Positions 1-10,690 are shown, counted from the stretch's first letter. The stretch: 33,963 nucleotides of DNA from Occallatibacter sp. (GCA_031296165.1 JARLGF010000036.1:1-33963); one strand, 5' to 3'. Notes: generated from the letters alone by a model not told the origin. Numbers and translations: made by a program.

Positions 1-941
1 GTGTAGCGCGGCTTCCAGCCCAGTTCGCGAATGGCCTTGGCAGAGCTGGCAACCAGCACGGCGGGGTCGCCCGGACGGCGGGGTTGGACATCGGCAGGGA
101 TGGGATGCCCGGTGACGCGGCGGGCGGATTCAATGACCTGGCGAACGCTGAAGCCTTCCCCGTTGCCGAGGTTGTAGATGAGCCGGTCCTGCGTCTCAAG
201 CGCTTTGAGAGCCAGCAGGTGCGCATCGGCCAGATCGGAGACATGCACGTAGTCGCGGACGCAGGTGCCGTCCGGGGTGGGGTAATCGTCGCCGAAGATT
301 TTGATGGACTTGCGGCGGCCGAGAGCGACGTCGAGAATCAGCGGGATGATGTGGGTTTCAGGGGCGTGAGCTTCGCCGCGGGTGACGCCCTGGGGACCTT
401 CAGGAGCGCCGGCCACGTTGAAGTAGCGCAGGGAGGCGTAGCGCAGGCCATGGATGCGGTTCAGCCAGGTGAGCATGTGCTCCACCAGCAGCTTGGATTC
501 GCCATAAGCGTTGGTGGGCAGCAGGCGCGCATCCTCGTGAATGGGTGCGGACTCCGGCTCGCCGTAGACAGCCGCGGTGGAAGAAAAAACCAGGCGGCGC
601 GGCCCGTGAGCGAGCATCGCCTCAAACAGAGAGAGCGTGGAGGCGGTGTTGTTGCGGAAAAACTGCTCGGGGTGGACCATGGACTCGCCGGCCTCAATGA
701 GGGCGGCAAAGTGGAGAACGCCGTCGAAGGGCTGGCCCTGATTTTTTGCGGAGATGAATAGGTTTTCGAGCCGGGCGCGGTCAGCCAGCTCACCTTCCAC
801 AAACTCCACGCCAGGGGGCAGCAGATCGCGGCGGCCGTGACTCAAATTATCATAAACAACTGCCTGATTTCCCTTTTCGGCAAGCAGTCCCGCAACTGTA
901 CCACCTATGTACCCGGCGCCGCCGGTAACCAATATCTTCAC
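1..941 (-). CDS. galE: UDP-glucose 4-epimerase, 3' end outside window
   Basis: Extended SDR enzyme that interconverts UDP-glucose and UDP-galactose with bound NAD, feeding surface polysaccharide synthesis and the Leloir pathway in the cytoplasm. The reading frame begins with a GTG at 941 (VKILVTGGAGYIGG), preceded by an AGGA about 10 bases upstream. The N-terminal GGAGYIG is the NAD-binding glycine motif. The SDR catalytic set is visible as SSTAAVYG followed by NAYGESK (Tyr-x3-Lys), and RYFNVAGA and the GDDYPTPDGTCVRDYVHV segment are typical of GalE. About 313 residues are present; the family is usually near 330, so only a short C-terminal piece is missing at the window edge (last residues seen WKPRY). 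No partner gene is visible on this side. Identification is secure at family level; a related epimerase specificity cannot be excluded. Confidence 0.93.
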   Translation of the reverse strand, partial: MKILVTGGAGYIGGTVAGLLAEKGNQAVVYDNLSHGRRDLLPPGVEFVEGELADRARLENLFISAKNQGQPFDGVLHFAALIEAGESMVHPEQFFRNNTASTLSLFEAMLAHGPRRLVFSSTAAVYGEPESAPIHEDARLLPTNAYGESKLLVEHMLTWLNRIHGLRYASLRYFNVAGAPEGPQGVTRGEAHAPETHIIPLILDVALGRRKSIKIFGDDYPTPDGTCVRDYVHVSDLADAHLLALKALETQDRLIYNLGNGEGFSVRQVIESARRVTGHPIPADVQPRRPGDPAVLVASSAKAIRELGWKPRY

Positions 942-1536
942 AAAAAACACTGTCCTTTCGAGAACAGATTCGGTAACCTTGAGTCTATTACAGTAGTGCA
1001 AGGCTGGGCGGTCATGCAATCGGCTATCGAATGACCTTCCGTCCACCGGCCAAGAGACCGCCAGTGCAGGTGGCAGGCCACTCAAGCAGTAAGTGCATGT
1101 TGGAATTCATGATGCGTTGTAATGGATTGCTCCTGGCGCCCCGTCCTATAACCTGTTCAGGGGATGGTCATCCCTGGCGCAGAGATTGAGACTATTGTTG
1201 CCGGATGCCTTGGATGCGATAGCGGAGAAATTGAATGTCCGAGGTCCGTGTGTCTGACAATCCCACCGGCGCGATAGAACTAGAATTGTGGACAGGCAGC
1301 AACTGCGCCGGATTTTCCTGGCCATCCTTAACCCATATGGAGTTTGCAACGACCTGTTTCCCCATCGGAAATCTGCAAGAGCAACTGCCAGCGGACCGGC
1401 CACCAGGGCACGGCGCAGGAGTTGCCTGCCATGCGGACAGCGCGGCGCGGGATGCGCAACGCACAGCCCGCAAGGCTGCCAGCTCAGTGGAACCGATACT
1501 GCGCTGTAACGACGACCGCAAGCGAGGACAGGAAAC
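942..1536. other. Intergenic region between galE and tonB-like gene
   Basis: This 595-base stretch separates the divergent galE and TonB-like genes and should contain promoters for both. I see no convincing -35/-10 pair, no RNA gene and no strong hairpin. A weak open frame (1235-1546, plus) starts with ATG and has GGAG eight bases upstream, but it shows no recognisable motif, has mixed third-position GC unlike its neighbours and overlaps the start of the TonB-like gene, so I do not call it a gene. Confidence 0.5.
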
Positions 1537-2589
1537 ATGGCGATGAACTACACCCCCGGACGAACCAACTTCGGACCGCTTCCCGAGCCCGAAGGCCGGT
1601 CCAGGTCGTTTATCACCAGCATGGTGGTCAACGGGATGATCCTGGCGCTGGTTCTCTATATAGGAACAATGGCGCGGCAGGTGATCGAGCAGAAGTACGA
1701 GGAGACGGTGCTGATCATCCCCAGCAAGCCAGCGCCTCCGCCGGAGAAGGTAAAACTGCCTCCACCGCCGAAGATGCCGCCGCCGCCAAAGATGGAGGAT
1801 GTCAATCTGGCGGCTCCCAAGATCAGCCTTCCCAAGCCGGAACCAAAGCCGGACGTGAAGCCGATCCAGATGGAAGCCAAGCTGACGGCGCCGGCGATCA
1901 AGGAAGCCCGGCCTTCGATTATTCTGGCTCCGCAGCCCAAGGCGGCCCTGACTGCGGCCATGCCGGCACAGGACAACCGCGTCAGGCCCTCGACGGTGCC
2001 GGTGCATTTTGGCCAGACCTTTGGGGTGACACCGAATCCCAACGCCACGCGGCCGGCCACGATTGCTGCCATCGGTAACCCGTACGGGGGCATGCGTGGC
2101 CCATCCGTTGCGCCGCACGGCGTAGTTGGCTCGACGGGAATCGGAAATGGACTCAAGTCCGGCTCGAACGCCGGGACCGTGGGCAGAGTAGCTTCGGCCG
2201 GCATACCGGGCGCGACAGGCACAGGCAGCGGAGGAACGTACGGCGGCGGCAGGGTGGCTGCAGCCGGTATTCCCGCCATGACCGCTGCCGCACCCGCGCA
2301 GAGAGCGGTTGAAACGCAGGTTGCCACCAACCTGGAGGTTCTGTCGAAACCTCCTGTTCAGTACACCAGTGAAGCCAGGCAGTTAAAAGTCCAGGGCGAA
2401 GTCATTCTGCGCGTCACCTTCACGGCCTCGGGCCGGGTGGTGGTGCAGGGAGTGGTGCACGGACTGGGCCACGGCCTGGATGAAGAAGCGCGCCGAGTGG
2501 CGCAACAGATCCATTTTAGGCCGGCTACGCGAAACGGCCAGCCGGTGGACTTGACGACCAATATCACCATTACGTTTCAATTGGCGTAG
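1537..2589 (+). CDS. TonB-family energy transducer-like protein
   Basis: TonB-type inner-membrane protein that spans the periplasm and couples the proton-motive force (through ExbB/ExbD) to outer-membrane receptors. The 350-residue protein has a short cytoplasmic N-terminus, one membrane segment at about residues 25-44, a Pro/Lys-rich periplasmic stretch at about 60-90, a long low-complexity Gly/Ala/Pro region at about 150-250, and a C-terminal TonB domain at about 265-350 with the conserved pattern of GEVILRVTF, a VHGLG turn and a final FRPATRNGQPV strand pair. The ATG at 1537 is supported by AGGACAGGA at 1525-1533; a second ATG lies two codons later. No exbB/exbD genes adjoin it. The domain assignment is good, but the receptor or other partner is unknown; such proteins are multi-copy in acidobacteria, so no gene symbol is given. 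Confidence 0.85.
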   Translation: MAMNYTPGRTNFGPLPEPEGRSRSFITSMVVNGMILALVLYIGTMARQVIEQKYEETVLIIPSKPAPPPEKVKLPPPPKMPPPPKMEDVNLAAPKISLPKPEPKPDVKPIQMEAKLTAPAIKEARPSIILAPQPKAALTAAMPAQDNRVRPSTVPVHFGQTFGVTPNPNATRPATIAAIGNPYGGMRGPSVAPHGVVGSTGIGNGLKSGSNAGTVGRVASAGIPGATGTGSGGTYGGGRVAAAGIPAMTAAAPAQRAVETQVATNLEVLSKPPVQYTSEARQLKVQGEVILRVTFTASGRVVVQGVVHGLGHGLDEEARRVAQQIHFRPATRNGQPVDLTTNITITFQLA

Positions 2590-2692
2590 CATAATAGAGC
2601 CCACAAGAACACAGGCTGAACACTGCCGCGCGACGCCGAAACGGCATTTGCGGCCAGCGGAAGATTTGGAAGACCTCACCTAGGAGCTTGAC

Positions 2693-4570
2693 ATGACGTT
2701 GCGGAAGATCCCCCTCACCTTCCTGATCCTTATCCTGGGTGCGTCCTGCGCGTACGCGAAGAAGCAGCCAAAGTACGAGCAGGCGCACCAACTTACCCCG
2801 GAACAGGCCGCCCTGGTGGACAAAGCTGTCCTCCAGGAGAAGGTGCTGATCAAGAACATCCAGCAGCGCACGCCCCTGGTGGAGACCTACATCCAGAACA
2901 CGAAGCCGGATGTGAAGCTCTACGAGGTCCCGGTGCAGGACACGTACGTGCTGAGCCGGGTGGATTTCGGCAAGAGTTTTGTAGACAAACCATACGAGCC
3001 GCGCTCCGCCAAGGAGCGGGCAAGCGGCGAGTCCCAATCCAAGTCCAAGCTGGGCTTCTTCAAGAATTCGCTGGCTGCGATCACCGGCTTGACCAAGCTG
3101 CTGGGGCTGGAGCGGTTTACCTATTCGCCCACCGGCTTTATGCAAATGATGTTTCTGGACCCGACCGGGTTCGACCAGAGCCACTACGTGTTCAGCTATG
3201 TGCGCCGGGAGTTTCTGGGCTCGGTGCGGACCTGGGTCTTCGACGTGCATCCCAAGGTCAGCGGCATGGGCCGGTTCTATGGCCGCATCTGGGTTGAGGA
3301 CGAGGGCGGCAACGTGGTCCGCTTCAACGGAACCTACACCGGCCCCAGTTCTGAAGACAGCTCGAAGTACTACTTCCACTTCGACAGTTGGCGGATGAAC
3401 GTGCAGCCGGGCATATGGCTGCCGGTAGCGGTATACGTGGAAGAGACGCAGCGTATCGAGGGCTCCAAGCTCTACGGGCTGAAGGCCCAGACTCACTTCT
3501 GGGGCTACTCACTCAAGCTGCCCACGCGGGACAGCGAGAACGTGAGCGTGAAGGTAGACGACGCGGTGGACAAAAGCGAGGACTCGCAGGATGTGGGCCC
3601 GCTGCAGGCTTCGCGTATGTGGGTCACGCAAGCTGAAAATAACGTGATCGACCGCCTGGTGGAGGCCGGCCTGGTGGCGCCTCTCGAACAGGGCGGATAC
3701 GAAAACAAGGTTCTGGATCAGATCGTTGTCAACCTGGTGGTGCCCAATAACCTGGCGTTCACCGACCAGTTGCATACGCGCATCCTGCTCTCGGATACGG
3801 TGGAGGCCACCACGGTGGGCAACACCATCCTCATCAGCAAGGGGCTCATCGACACGCTGCCCAACGAGGAATCGATCGCCTCGGTTGTAGCCATGGAACT
3901 GGCGCACATCGCCATGGGCCACCACATCGACACACGCTACGCGTTCAACGACCGGCTGCTGTTTCCCGACGAGTCGACCTTCCAGCGCATCGACATGTAT
4001 CACACCGACCACGACAACGTGGACGCGGCCAAGCGGGCCATGGAGTATCTGCAAAACTCCATGTACAAGGACAAGCTGGCCAACGCCGGCCTCTACTATG
4101 CGCAATTGGTGGACCGCGCCAAGGTGTTGAAGAACCTGAACTCTCCCAAGCTGGGCGATTCGCTGCTGAAGCCCGACGGAACCCCGTGGATGGCCGATCT
4201 GGCCAAGATGGCTCCAAAGCTGAACTGGGACGACCTGACGCAGACCGCGGCTCTGCCGCTGGGCAGTTGGCTCAAGACCGATCCCTGGGACGACAAGGAG
4301 CAAATGCTGAATGCCAAGCGGTATGCGCCCATGAACGCCCGGGACAAAATGCCGTTTGAAGTGACGCCGATCTTCTACAAGCTGCAGCGCTACGATGCCG
4401 CCCGCCCGGATACGACAACGGCTCCGGCCGCGACTGCACCAGCGCCAGCGCCGCCTGCTGACCAGCCCGCCGCTGCCCCGGACACTACCGCACCCGCGGC
4501 ACAGCAACCCGCAGCTCAAGGCGCCCCCCAGCAGCAACTCACGGGCACCTCGAACCCGCCACCGCAATAG
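2693..4570 (+). CDS. Exported M48-like protein with degenerate zinc site
   Basis: A 625-residue exported protein with a signal peptide (hydrophobic LTFLILILGASCAYA, likely cut after residue 22), a large N-terminal region without a domain I recognise, an M48-peptidase-like region at about 330-480, and a Pro/Ala/Gln-rich disordered tail from about 570. The ISKGLIDTL...ESIASVVAMELAHIAMGHH segment has the M48 fold pattern, but the HExxH helix reads M401-E402-L403-A404-H405, so the first zinc-binding His is Met. The downstream E-x-x-A-D motif appears as D460-K-L-A-N464, also altered. Known M48 enzymes need both His residues and the distal Glu, so I infer a pseudo-peptidase, perhaps a binding or chaperone role in the periplasm or envelope. 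It lies 103 bases after the TonB-like gene on the same strand; the start is the only ATG ahead of the signal peptide. Confidence 0.75.
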   Translation: MTLRKIPLTFLILILGASCAYAKKQPKYEQAHQLTPEQAALVDKAVLQEKVLIKNIQQRTPLVETYIQNTKPDVKLYEVPVQDTYVLSRVDFGKSFVDKPYEPRSAKERASGESQSKSKLGFFKNSLAAITGLTKLLGLERFTYSPTGFMQMMFLDPTGFDQSHYVFSYVRREFLGSVRTWVFDVHPKVSGMGRFYGRIWVEDEGGNVVRFNGTYTGPSSEDSSKYYFHFDSWRMNVQPGIWLPVAVYVEETQRIEGSKLYGLKAQTHFWGYSLKLPTRDSENVSVKVDDAVDKSEDSQDVGPLQASRMWVTQAENNVIDRLVEAGLVAPLEQGGYENKVLDQIVVNLVVPNNLAFTDQLHTRILLSDTVEATTVGNTILISKGLIDTLPNEESIASVVAMELAHIAMGHHIDTRYAFNDRLLFPDESTFQRIDMYHTDHDNVDAAKRAMEYLQNSMYKDKLANAGLYYAQLVDRAKVLKNLNSPKLGDSLLKPDGTPWMADLAKMAPKLNWDDLTQTAALPLGSWLKTDPWDDKEQMLNAKRYAPMNARDKMPFEVTPIFYKLQRYDAARPDTTTAPAATAPAPAPPADQPAAAPDTTAPAAQQPAAQGAPQQQLTGTSNPPPQ

Positions 4571-4580
4571 CGCACGAACG

Positions 4581-4628
4581 GAGGCACCGGCCGGGACGCA
4601 GACCATGGCGCATCCCGGCTGATGCCTC
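4581..4628 (+). terminator. Imperfect stem-loop after the M48-like gene
   Basis: GAGGCA (4581-4586) pairs with TGCCTC (4623-4628), and GCCGGGA (4590-4596) pairs with TCCCGGC (4613-4619), separated by a 3x3 internal loop and closed by a 16-base loop. It begins 11 bases after the stop codon of the M48-like gene. There is no T-run after it, so it may act as a transcript 3' end or RNA stabiliser rather than a classical intrinsic terminator. Confidence 0.5.
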
Positions 4629-4693
4629 TACCCTGAGTCGCCGTTGAAATCCACCTCACTCAAGCTCAGATTCACCAGAACGGGACGTACATC

Positions 4694-5251
4694 GTGCTTG
4701 GAAATAGAACAATCATTGCTCTGCTTTGCTGTGCGCTTGCCGCCGGAACTCTTTCCGCGCGTGCGCAAGTGGTTCCAGCGGCCACCAAAAAGGGGCTTTC
4801 CCTTACTGCCGGCGGCTTTGGCTCCGCGTTTCAGCCCGACTTCACCGGAACCAATGTGGGCACCAGCATCAACCGCCTTTACGGAGTGGGCGCATACGCG
4901 GACCTGAAGGTTACGCGTTGGGTGCAGATTGAGGCAGAAGCCCGCTGGCTGCGCTTCAATCAGTATCAGAAGAATGGGGAAGACAACTACCTGATCGGTC
5001 CCCGCGTTCCCTTCTCTGTGCGCCATTTCCCGCGCGTCAAGCCTTACGGCAAGGTGCTGGTCGGCTACGGCAAGAGCGACTTTCTGTACGGAAGCACCTT
5101 TAATTTGGCCTTCGGCGGCGGCGTGGACTACCGGCTCAACAATCGTTTCAGCATTCGCGCCTTCGATCTGGAGTACCAGAGATGGTCAACGGCCCCCGCT
5201 ACACTGTATCCCTATGGCGCCAGCGTGGGCTTGAGCTACAAGATTTTCTGA
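4694..5251 (+). CDS. Small outer-membrane beta-barrel protein
   Basis: A 185-residue exported protein. A signal peptide (NRTIIALLCCALAAGTLSARA, cut before QVV) is followed by about eight short amphipathic strands with alternating aromatic and polar residues, such as GVGAYADLKV, WVQIEAEARWL, YGKVLVGYGKSDF and FNLAFGGGVDYRL, and it ends in an aromatic residue (SYKIF), as outer-membrane barrels usually do. This resembles the OmpA/OprF-type eight-stranded porin-like families (OMP_b-brl). The start is a GTG at 4694 with GGGA 8 bases upstream; there is no better ATG before the signal peptide. It follows the M48-like gene by about 120 bases on the same strand and converges on the methyltransferase gene. 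Function beyond a barrel cannot be stated. Confidence 0.75.
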   Translation: MLGNRTIIALLCCALAAGTLSARAQVVPAATKKGLSLTAGGFGSAFQPDFTGTNVGTSINRLYGVGAYADLKVTRWVQIEAEARWLRFNQYQKNGEDNYLIGPRVPFSVRHFPRVKPYGKVLVGYGKSDFLYGSTFNLAFGGGVDYRLNNRFSIRAFDLEYQRWSTAPATLYPYGASVGLSYKIF

Positions 5252-5274
5252 AGCGGCACAAAAAGCGACTGGCT

Positions 5275-6051
5275 TTACGGTTTGCGCCAGGCCAGGACGG
5301 CGACCGGATAAGTAAGCCGGATTACTCCTTCTTCACGGCGCGCGGCGACACCCAGACTGTCCCGGCCTGCAGCAATATCCTCTGCAAACAATGCACGAAT
5401 CCTGTCGCCGTCTCCGGGTTTCGGGAATGAGCCTGCGAGCAGATCTTCCAACTCCATCACAAAGCTGAAATTTTCCTGTCTGCGCAACTCCAGACCTGCG
5501 CCTTCCCCAAGAGCTTTCATCTCGGCCAGGGTTAATGCGCAAGTGTGCGAGGGATCGCGCAGAATCTCCCAGTGGTTGAAGCGGTCCTGCACTTCCCTGC
5601 GCGGAGCCACGTCGGCGACCAGAACCGTGCCTCCGGATTCGCACACGCGCCTCATCTCGCGCAATGCAGCTTGCGGGTCCATGTAGTGATGGAAGGAAAA
5701 CCGCGTCACCACGCAGTCGAAGGTCTCATCGGCAAAAGGAAGTTCTGTCGATTGACCGAGCTTCCATTCGATGTTGGGCAACTGCTTTTCGGCCTGCAAA
5801 CGCCTCGCCTGCTCCAGCATGGCGGGGACCATGTCGAGACCGGTGACGCGCGCTGCCAGCGGCGCGAAGAAGCAGGAGATGATGCCGGGGCCGCAGGCAA
5901 CGTCGAGAAGCGTGTCTGTGGGGCGCGGCGCCGCGCACTCGGCCATCAGGCCAAGTAACGCATCTTTGCCGCGGCCATGGCGCTCAAGAAATGGCTCGGC
6001 CTGTCTGGTAAATTGATCGTGGATTTCGACGTCGTGCTGCGCTGTATTCAT
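5275..6051 (-). CDS. Class I SAM-dependent methyltransferase
   Basis: UbiE/Methyltransf_11-type methyltransferase of about 258 residues. Motif I is LLDVACGPGIIS (Asp50-Gly55 region), the acidic end of strand 2 is in RVTGLDMVPAML, and the post-motif segments FDCVVTRFSFHHYMDPQAAL and LREMRRVCESGGTVLVADV are typical of small-molecule methyltransferases. The substrate cannot be read from the sequence. I prefer the ATG at 6051 (MNTAQHDVEIHDQF); an in-frame ATG at 6078 would add nine residues but lies at the foot of a 24-bp hairpin. Neither has a clear Shine-Dalgarno. It sits downstream of ftsH on the same strand, separated by that hairpin, and converges with the barrel gene. Confidence 0.82.
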   Translation of the reverse strand: MNTAQHDVEIHDQFTRQAEPFLERHGRGKDALLGLMAECAAPRPTDTLLDVACGPGIISCFFAPLAARVTGLDMVPAMLEQARRLQAEKQLPNIEWKLGQSTELPFADETFDCVVTRFSFHHYMDPQAALREMRRVCESGGTVLVADVAPRREVQDRFNHWEILRDPSHTCALTLAEMKALGEGAGLELRRQENFSFVMELEDLLAGSFPKPGDGDRIRALFAEDIAAGRDSLGVAARREEGVIRLTYPVAVLAWRKP

Positions 6052-6077
6052 GAGTTTGATTTTATCGTTTTGGAGCA

Positions 6078-6129
6078 TCCGTAATCACAAAGGGCCGCCT
6101 CTTGCGAGACGGCCCTTTGTGATTACGGA
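6078..6129 (-). terminator. 24-bp hairpin between ftsH and the methyltransferase
   Basis: Arms 6078-6101 and 6106-6129 are complementary over 24 positions with a four-base loop (TTGC at 6102-6105). The only non-Watson-Crick position is C/A on the plus strand, which becomes G-U in RNA made from the minus strand. The hairpin is therefore fully paired only in the ftsH transcript, supporting a role there. It lies 12 bases past the ftsH stop. No T-run follows in the minus direction, so termination may be partial or it may protect the mRNA end. Confidence 0.65.
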
Positions 6130-6140
6130 GGTTGGGAGGT

Positions 6141-8057
<1,917 letters not shown>

Positions 8058-8331
8058 CAGGATTCCTCTTTCCCGGCGGGGGAGAGGCCGCTGACATGAC
8101 CTCCAACACCGCCCGCATCATCCTTAGACGCCCGTACCGTGCCCGAAGTCACAAAAAGTACACAACCCCTGAACGGCAGACACACCTGCTCTGCCGCCTG
8201 GATGAGCAGTACTCCGATTGTACTCCCAAGCCGGGATTTCTATTCACAATCAAGAGGCCAAATCCGGCCCTGTGTCCGCGGCCTCAACCCTGCCCGGAAC
8301 TTCCATCCCGTTGAGGCTGCAATCCTAATCC

Positions 8332-9765
8332 TTAATCTCCACAATCCAGAGGGGTTACTACGATAGAGATTCCCGCTTCCGGCTCCAGTTCCACGCCCCG
8401 CATCCAGGCGATGCGGCCGTCCAGTTCGAGCACCGGCCACAGCTCCCGACCGGTGCCTGTAACCCGCAGCCGCTCCAGCACCTGCTTTACCTTGCGCGGG
8501 CCGCCGGAGTGACGCAGGGTAACCCGGTCGCCCGGCCTCCAGTTGCGGAGAGTGGCAGTTCGGACTGGAACAGGATGCTGGACCTGAACCACCGCAGGCA
8601 GCGGGGACACATCGGTCAGGTCGATTTTGAGCCGAAGTCCAAAGGCGGGCGCCACAATTTCGCCGGGAATGGGCACTATGTACTCGGGAATTGCCGCCGC
8701 CTGACCCGCCTCAGCCGCCGAAGCTGCTTCCAGCGTCAGGCGCAGTTCGCGGTGCGTGCGCTCGGCGCGCAGCCCCTGGGGCAACTCACTTTTCTGGCCG
8801 GCGCGTCCGGTCAGAGCCAGCAAACGGACCGTTTCAGTAGAAGGAAAATCGAGAGCCACGCCCAGTTGGCCAGCCGCGTGGCGCAGCAGCCGCCGCTGCA
8901 AGGCCGGAGCCAACGCAGCCAGACGGACCACATCCAGAGCAAGGCCTTCGGCGGAGGCGCGGCCCCCACCCCGCACGGGACGGCCCGGCAGCAGGATTTG
9001 CGGAGCCAGGCGGGCGAGTTCCGCCTGCCACCAGTCCTCCTCGTCGCGCGCCAGCACGGCCATCTGCACCAGGTGCTCGCGCAACTGCGGGTTCCAGCTC
9101 TCCAGCAAGGGCAGCAGTTCGTGGCGAATGCGGTTACGTGTATAGGTCAGGTGACGGTTTGAGGAATCCTCCCGCCAGCTCTGGCCCAGCCCTTTCAAAT
9201 AGTCCTCAACCTCGGTCCGCGCAGCGCCCAGCAGCGGACGCAGGATTCGACCCTCGGGAAACGCAACCACCGGGTGAATGCCGCCCAGCCCCTCGGTCCA
9301 CGCGCCGCGCAGGAATTTGGCGCATACCGTCTCAGCCTGATCGTCGCGGGTGTGCGCAGTGGCCACTGCCTCCACCTCGCCTGAGGCCAGCAGTTGCCGA
9401 AACCAGCCGTAGCGCAACCGGCGCGCAGCCTCTTCAATGGATTCGCCGGGCTTGCCTGTTGCCGGATTGGCCTGAGCTTCGGCAGCCGTGTTTACGCGCG
9501 CTTCATGGAAGGGCAAACCCAGTTCCGCCGCCAGGGCGCGGGCAAAGTCGAGATCGGCGTCGGCCTCTTCGCCACGCAGGCCGTGGTGCAGATGGGCGGC
9601 GTGCAGCACCAGGCCCAGTTCCCCGCTCCGCTGGTGCAGCACGCGCAGCAGGGCCACGGAATCCGCGCCGCCGGACAGGCCCACGGCCAGCCGCAGACCC
9701 GGCCTGAGCAGCGCTGTGTCAATGGGCAACGCGAGCGGCGGCGTTGAGGAGAACTTTCGGCTCAT
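8332..9765 (-). CDS. tilS: tRNA(Ile)-lysidine synthase TilS
   Basis: Cytoplasmic N-type ATP pyrophosphatase that attaches lysine to C34 of the CAU-anticodon tRNA-Ile, which then reads AUA. The PP-loop SGGADS is at about residues 30-35, followed by AAHLHHGLRGEEAD and the VATAHTRDDQAET segment, all diagnostic for TilS. The C-terminal part (from about 380) contains the RNA-binding TilS_C domain with NWRPGDRVTLRHSGGPRKVKQVLERLRV. At about 477 residues it is slightly longer than E. coli TilS. I chose the ATG at 9765 (MSRKFSS); an AGGGAG abuts this ATG with no spacer, which is unusual, and an alternative TTG start at 9807 would add 14 residues. It is divergent from ispD and upstream of ftsH on the same strand. 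Confidence 0.94.
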   Translation of the reverse strand: MSRKFSSTPPLALPIDTALLRPGLRLAVGLSGGADSVALLRVLHQRSGELGLVLHAAHLHHGLRGEEADADLDFARALAAELGLPFHEARVNTAAEAQANPATGKPGESIEEAARRLRYGWFRQLLASGEVEAVATAHTRDDQAETVCAKFLRGAWTEGLGGIHPVVAFPEGRILRPLLGAARTEVEDYLKGLGQSWREDSSNRHLTYTRNRIRHELLPLLESWNPQLREHLVQMAVLARDEEDWWQAELARLAPQILLPGRPVRGGGRASAEGLALDVVRLAALAPALQRRLLRHAAGQLGVALDFPSTETVRLLALTGRAGQKSELPQGLRAERTHRELRLTLEAASAAEAGQAAAIPEYIVPIPGEIVAPAFGLRLKIDLTDVSPLPAVVQVQHPVPVRTATLRNWRPGDRVTLRHSGGPRKVKQVLERLRVTGTGRELWPVLELDGRIAWMRGVELEPEAGISIVVTPLDCGD

Positions 9766-9889
9766 CTCCCTGATGATAAGCGGGCAATGCGGCCCTCTGC
9801 CGGCCAACTTGCCGCCTCCGCGCCCGCCAGAGCGGAGCCTGCCGCATCGAATGCCGGCCGCACCCGATACCGGCAGGCAATGCCCGTTG

Positions 9890-9895
9890 TATACT
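9890..9895 (+). promoter_or_regulatory. Candidate -10 box for ispD
   Basis: TATACT matches the sigma-70 -10 consensus at five of six positions and lies nine bases before the ispD ATG, so transcription would begin within about three bases of the start codon. No Shine-Dalgarno sequence precedes the ATG, and no good -35 is visible. This suggests a leaderless ispD mRNA. Confidence 0.4.
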
Positions 9896-9904
9896 TCACC
9901 CCGT

Positions 9905-10618
9905 ATGCAAGTATTTGTGATCCTACCCGCGGCAGGACTGGGTACCCGGATGGCCGGACCTCAGCCCAAACAGTTTCTTGCCCTCAACGGACTGCCCATC
10001 CTGATCCACTCGCTGCGCTCCTTTGCGGCGGTAAAGCGGGTGACGGCGATCTATGTTGCGGTGCGCAAGACCGAGATCGAGCGTGTCGAGGCGCAAATCG
10101 CCGAGTACGCTGCCGAGTATGGTTTTGCCGGCCGGGTGCATGTGGTGGAGGGCGGCGACAGCCGCCAGGAGTCTGTCTCCCACGCTCTGGCCGCTCTGCC
10201 CGCCGAGGCCGACGACATCGTACTGGTCCACGACGCGGTGCGCCCGCTGATCGACGTGGCCACCATCGACCGCACCATTGACGCGGTCGTCCTGCACGGA
10301 GCAGCGATTGTGGGCATGCCCGCCGTAGACACCATCAAGCAGGTGGAGCGCACCGCGCACGGGGCGCTGATCACCTCCACCATCCCGCGCGAGTTCGTGG
10401 TGCTGGCGCAGACCCCGCAGGGTTTCCGCTACGGTGTGCTGCAGCACGCCTTTGCCGAAGCTACGGCGGACGGCTTTATCGGAACCGATGAAGCATCGGT
10501 CGTCGAGCGCGACGGGCATCCGGTGGCCGTGGTGCCCGGTTCTCAGGTTAATCTGAAGATTACCCAGCCGGGCGACCTGGAGTTGGCTGAGTTTTACCTG
10601 CGGCAGCGCGCTCGCTGA
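9905..10618 (+). CDS. ispD: 2-C-methyl-D-erythritol 4-phosphate cytidylyltransferase
   Basis: Third enzyme of the MEP isoprenoid pathway: it transfers CMP from CTP to MEP in the cytoplasm. The 237-residue length equals the usual family length. The nucleotide-binding signature LPAAGLGTRMAGPQPKQF is at residues 6-23, followed by the conserved VHDAVRPL and the LAQTPQGFRY and TDEASVVE segments. The frame is open upstream, but homology begins exactly at the ATG at 9905 (MQVFVILPAAG). Its neighbour ispF starts 72 bases downstream on the same strand, so the two consecutive-pathway enzymes are probably co-transcribed. No fusion to IspF, as occurs in some bacteria, is present. Confidence 0.97.
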   Translation: MQVFVILPAAGLGTRMAGPQPKQFLALNGLPILIHSLRSFAAVKRVTAIYVAVRKTEIERVEAQIAEYAAEYGFAGRVHVVEGGDSRQESVSHALAALPAEADDIVLVHDAVRPLIDVATIDRTIDAVVLHGAAIVGMPAVDTIKQVERTAHGALITSTIPREFVVLAQTPQGFRYGVLQHAFAEATADGFIGTDEASVVERDGHPVAVVPGSQVNLKITQPGDLELAEFYLRQRAR

Positions 10619-10690
10619 CGTCGGCTCAACGCAAAGATTGAGACCGCCGGCGGCAGGATCGGAAGACCAGGCACGGAGACCCACAGGACC

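Noticed and set aside
1235..1546. Open frame of 103 codons with ATG and GGAG upstream before the TonB-like gene
   Set aside because: No family motif, codon third positions less GC-biased than in neighbours, low-complexity content, and its end overlaps the TonB-like start; probably chance.
2570..4606. Long minus-strand open frames opposite the M48-like gene
   Set aside because: High GC opens antisense frames; they have no motifs, while the plus strand has signal peptide and M48-like pattern.
9488..9904. Upstream extension of the ispD frame
   Set aside because: Homology begins at the ATG at 9905; the upstream part is antisense to tilS.
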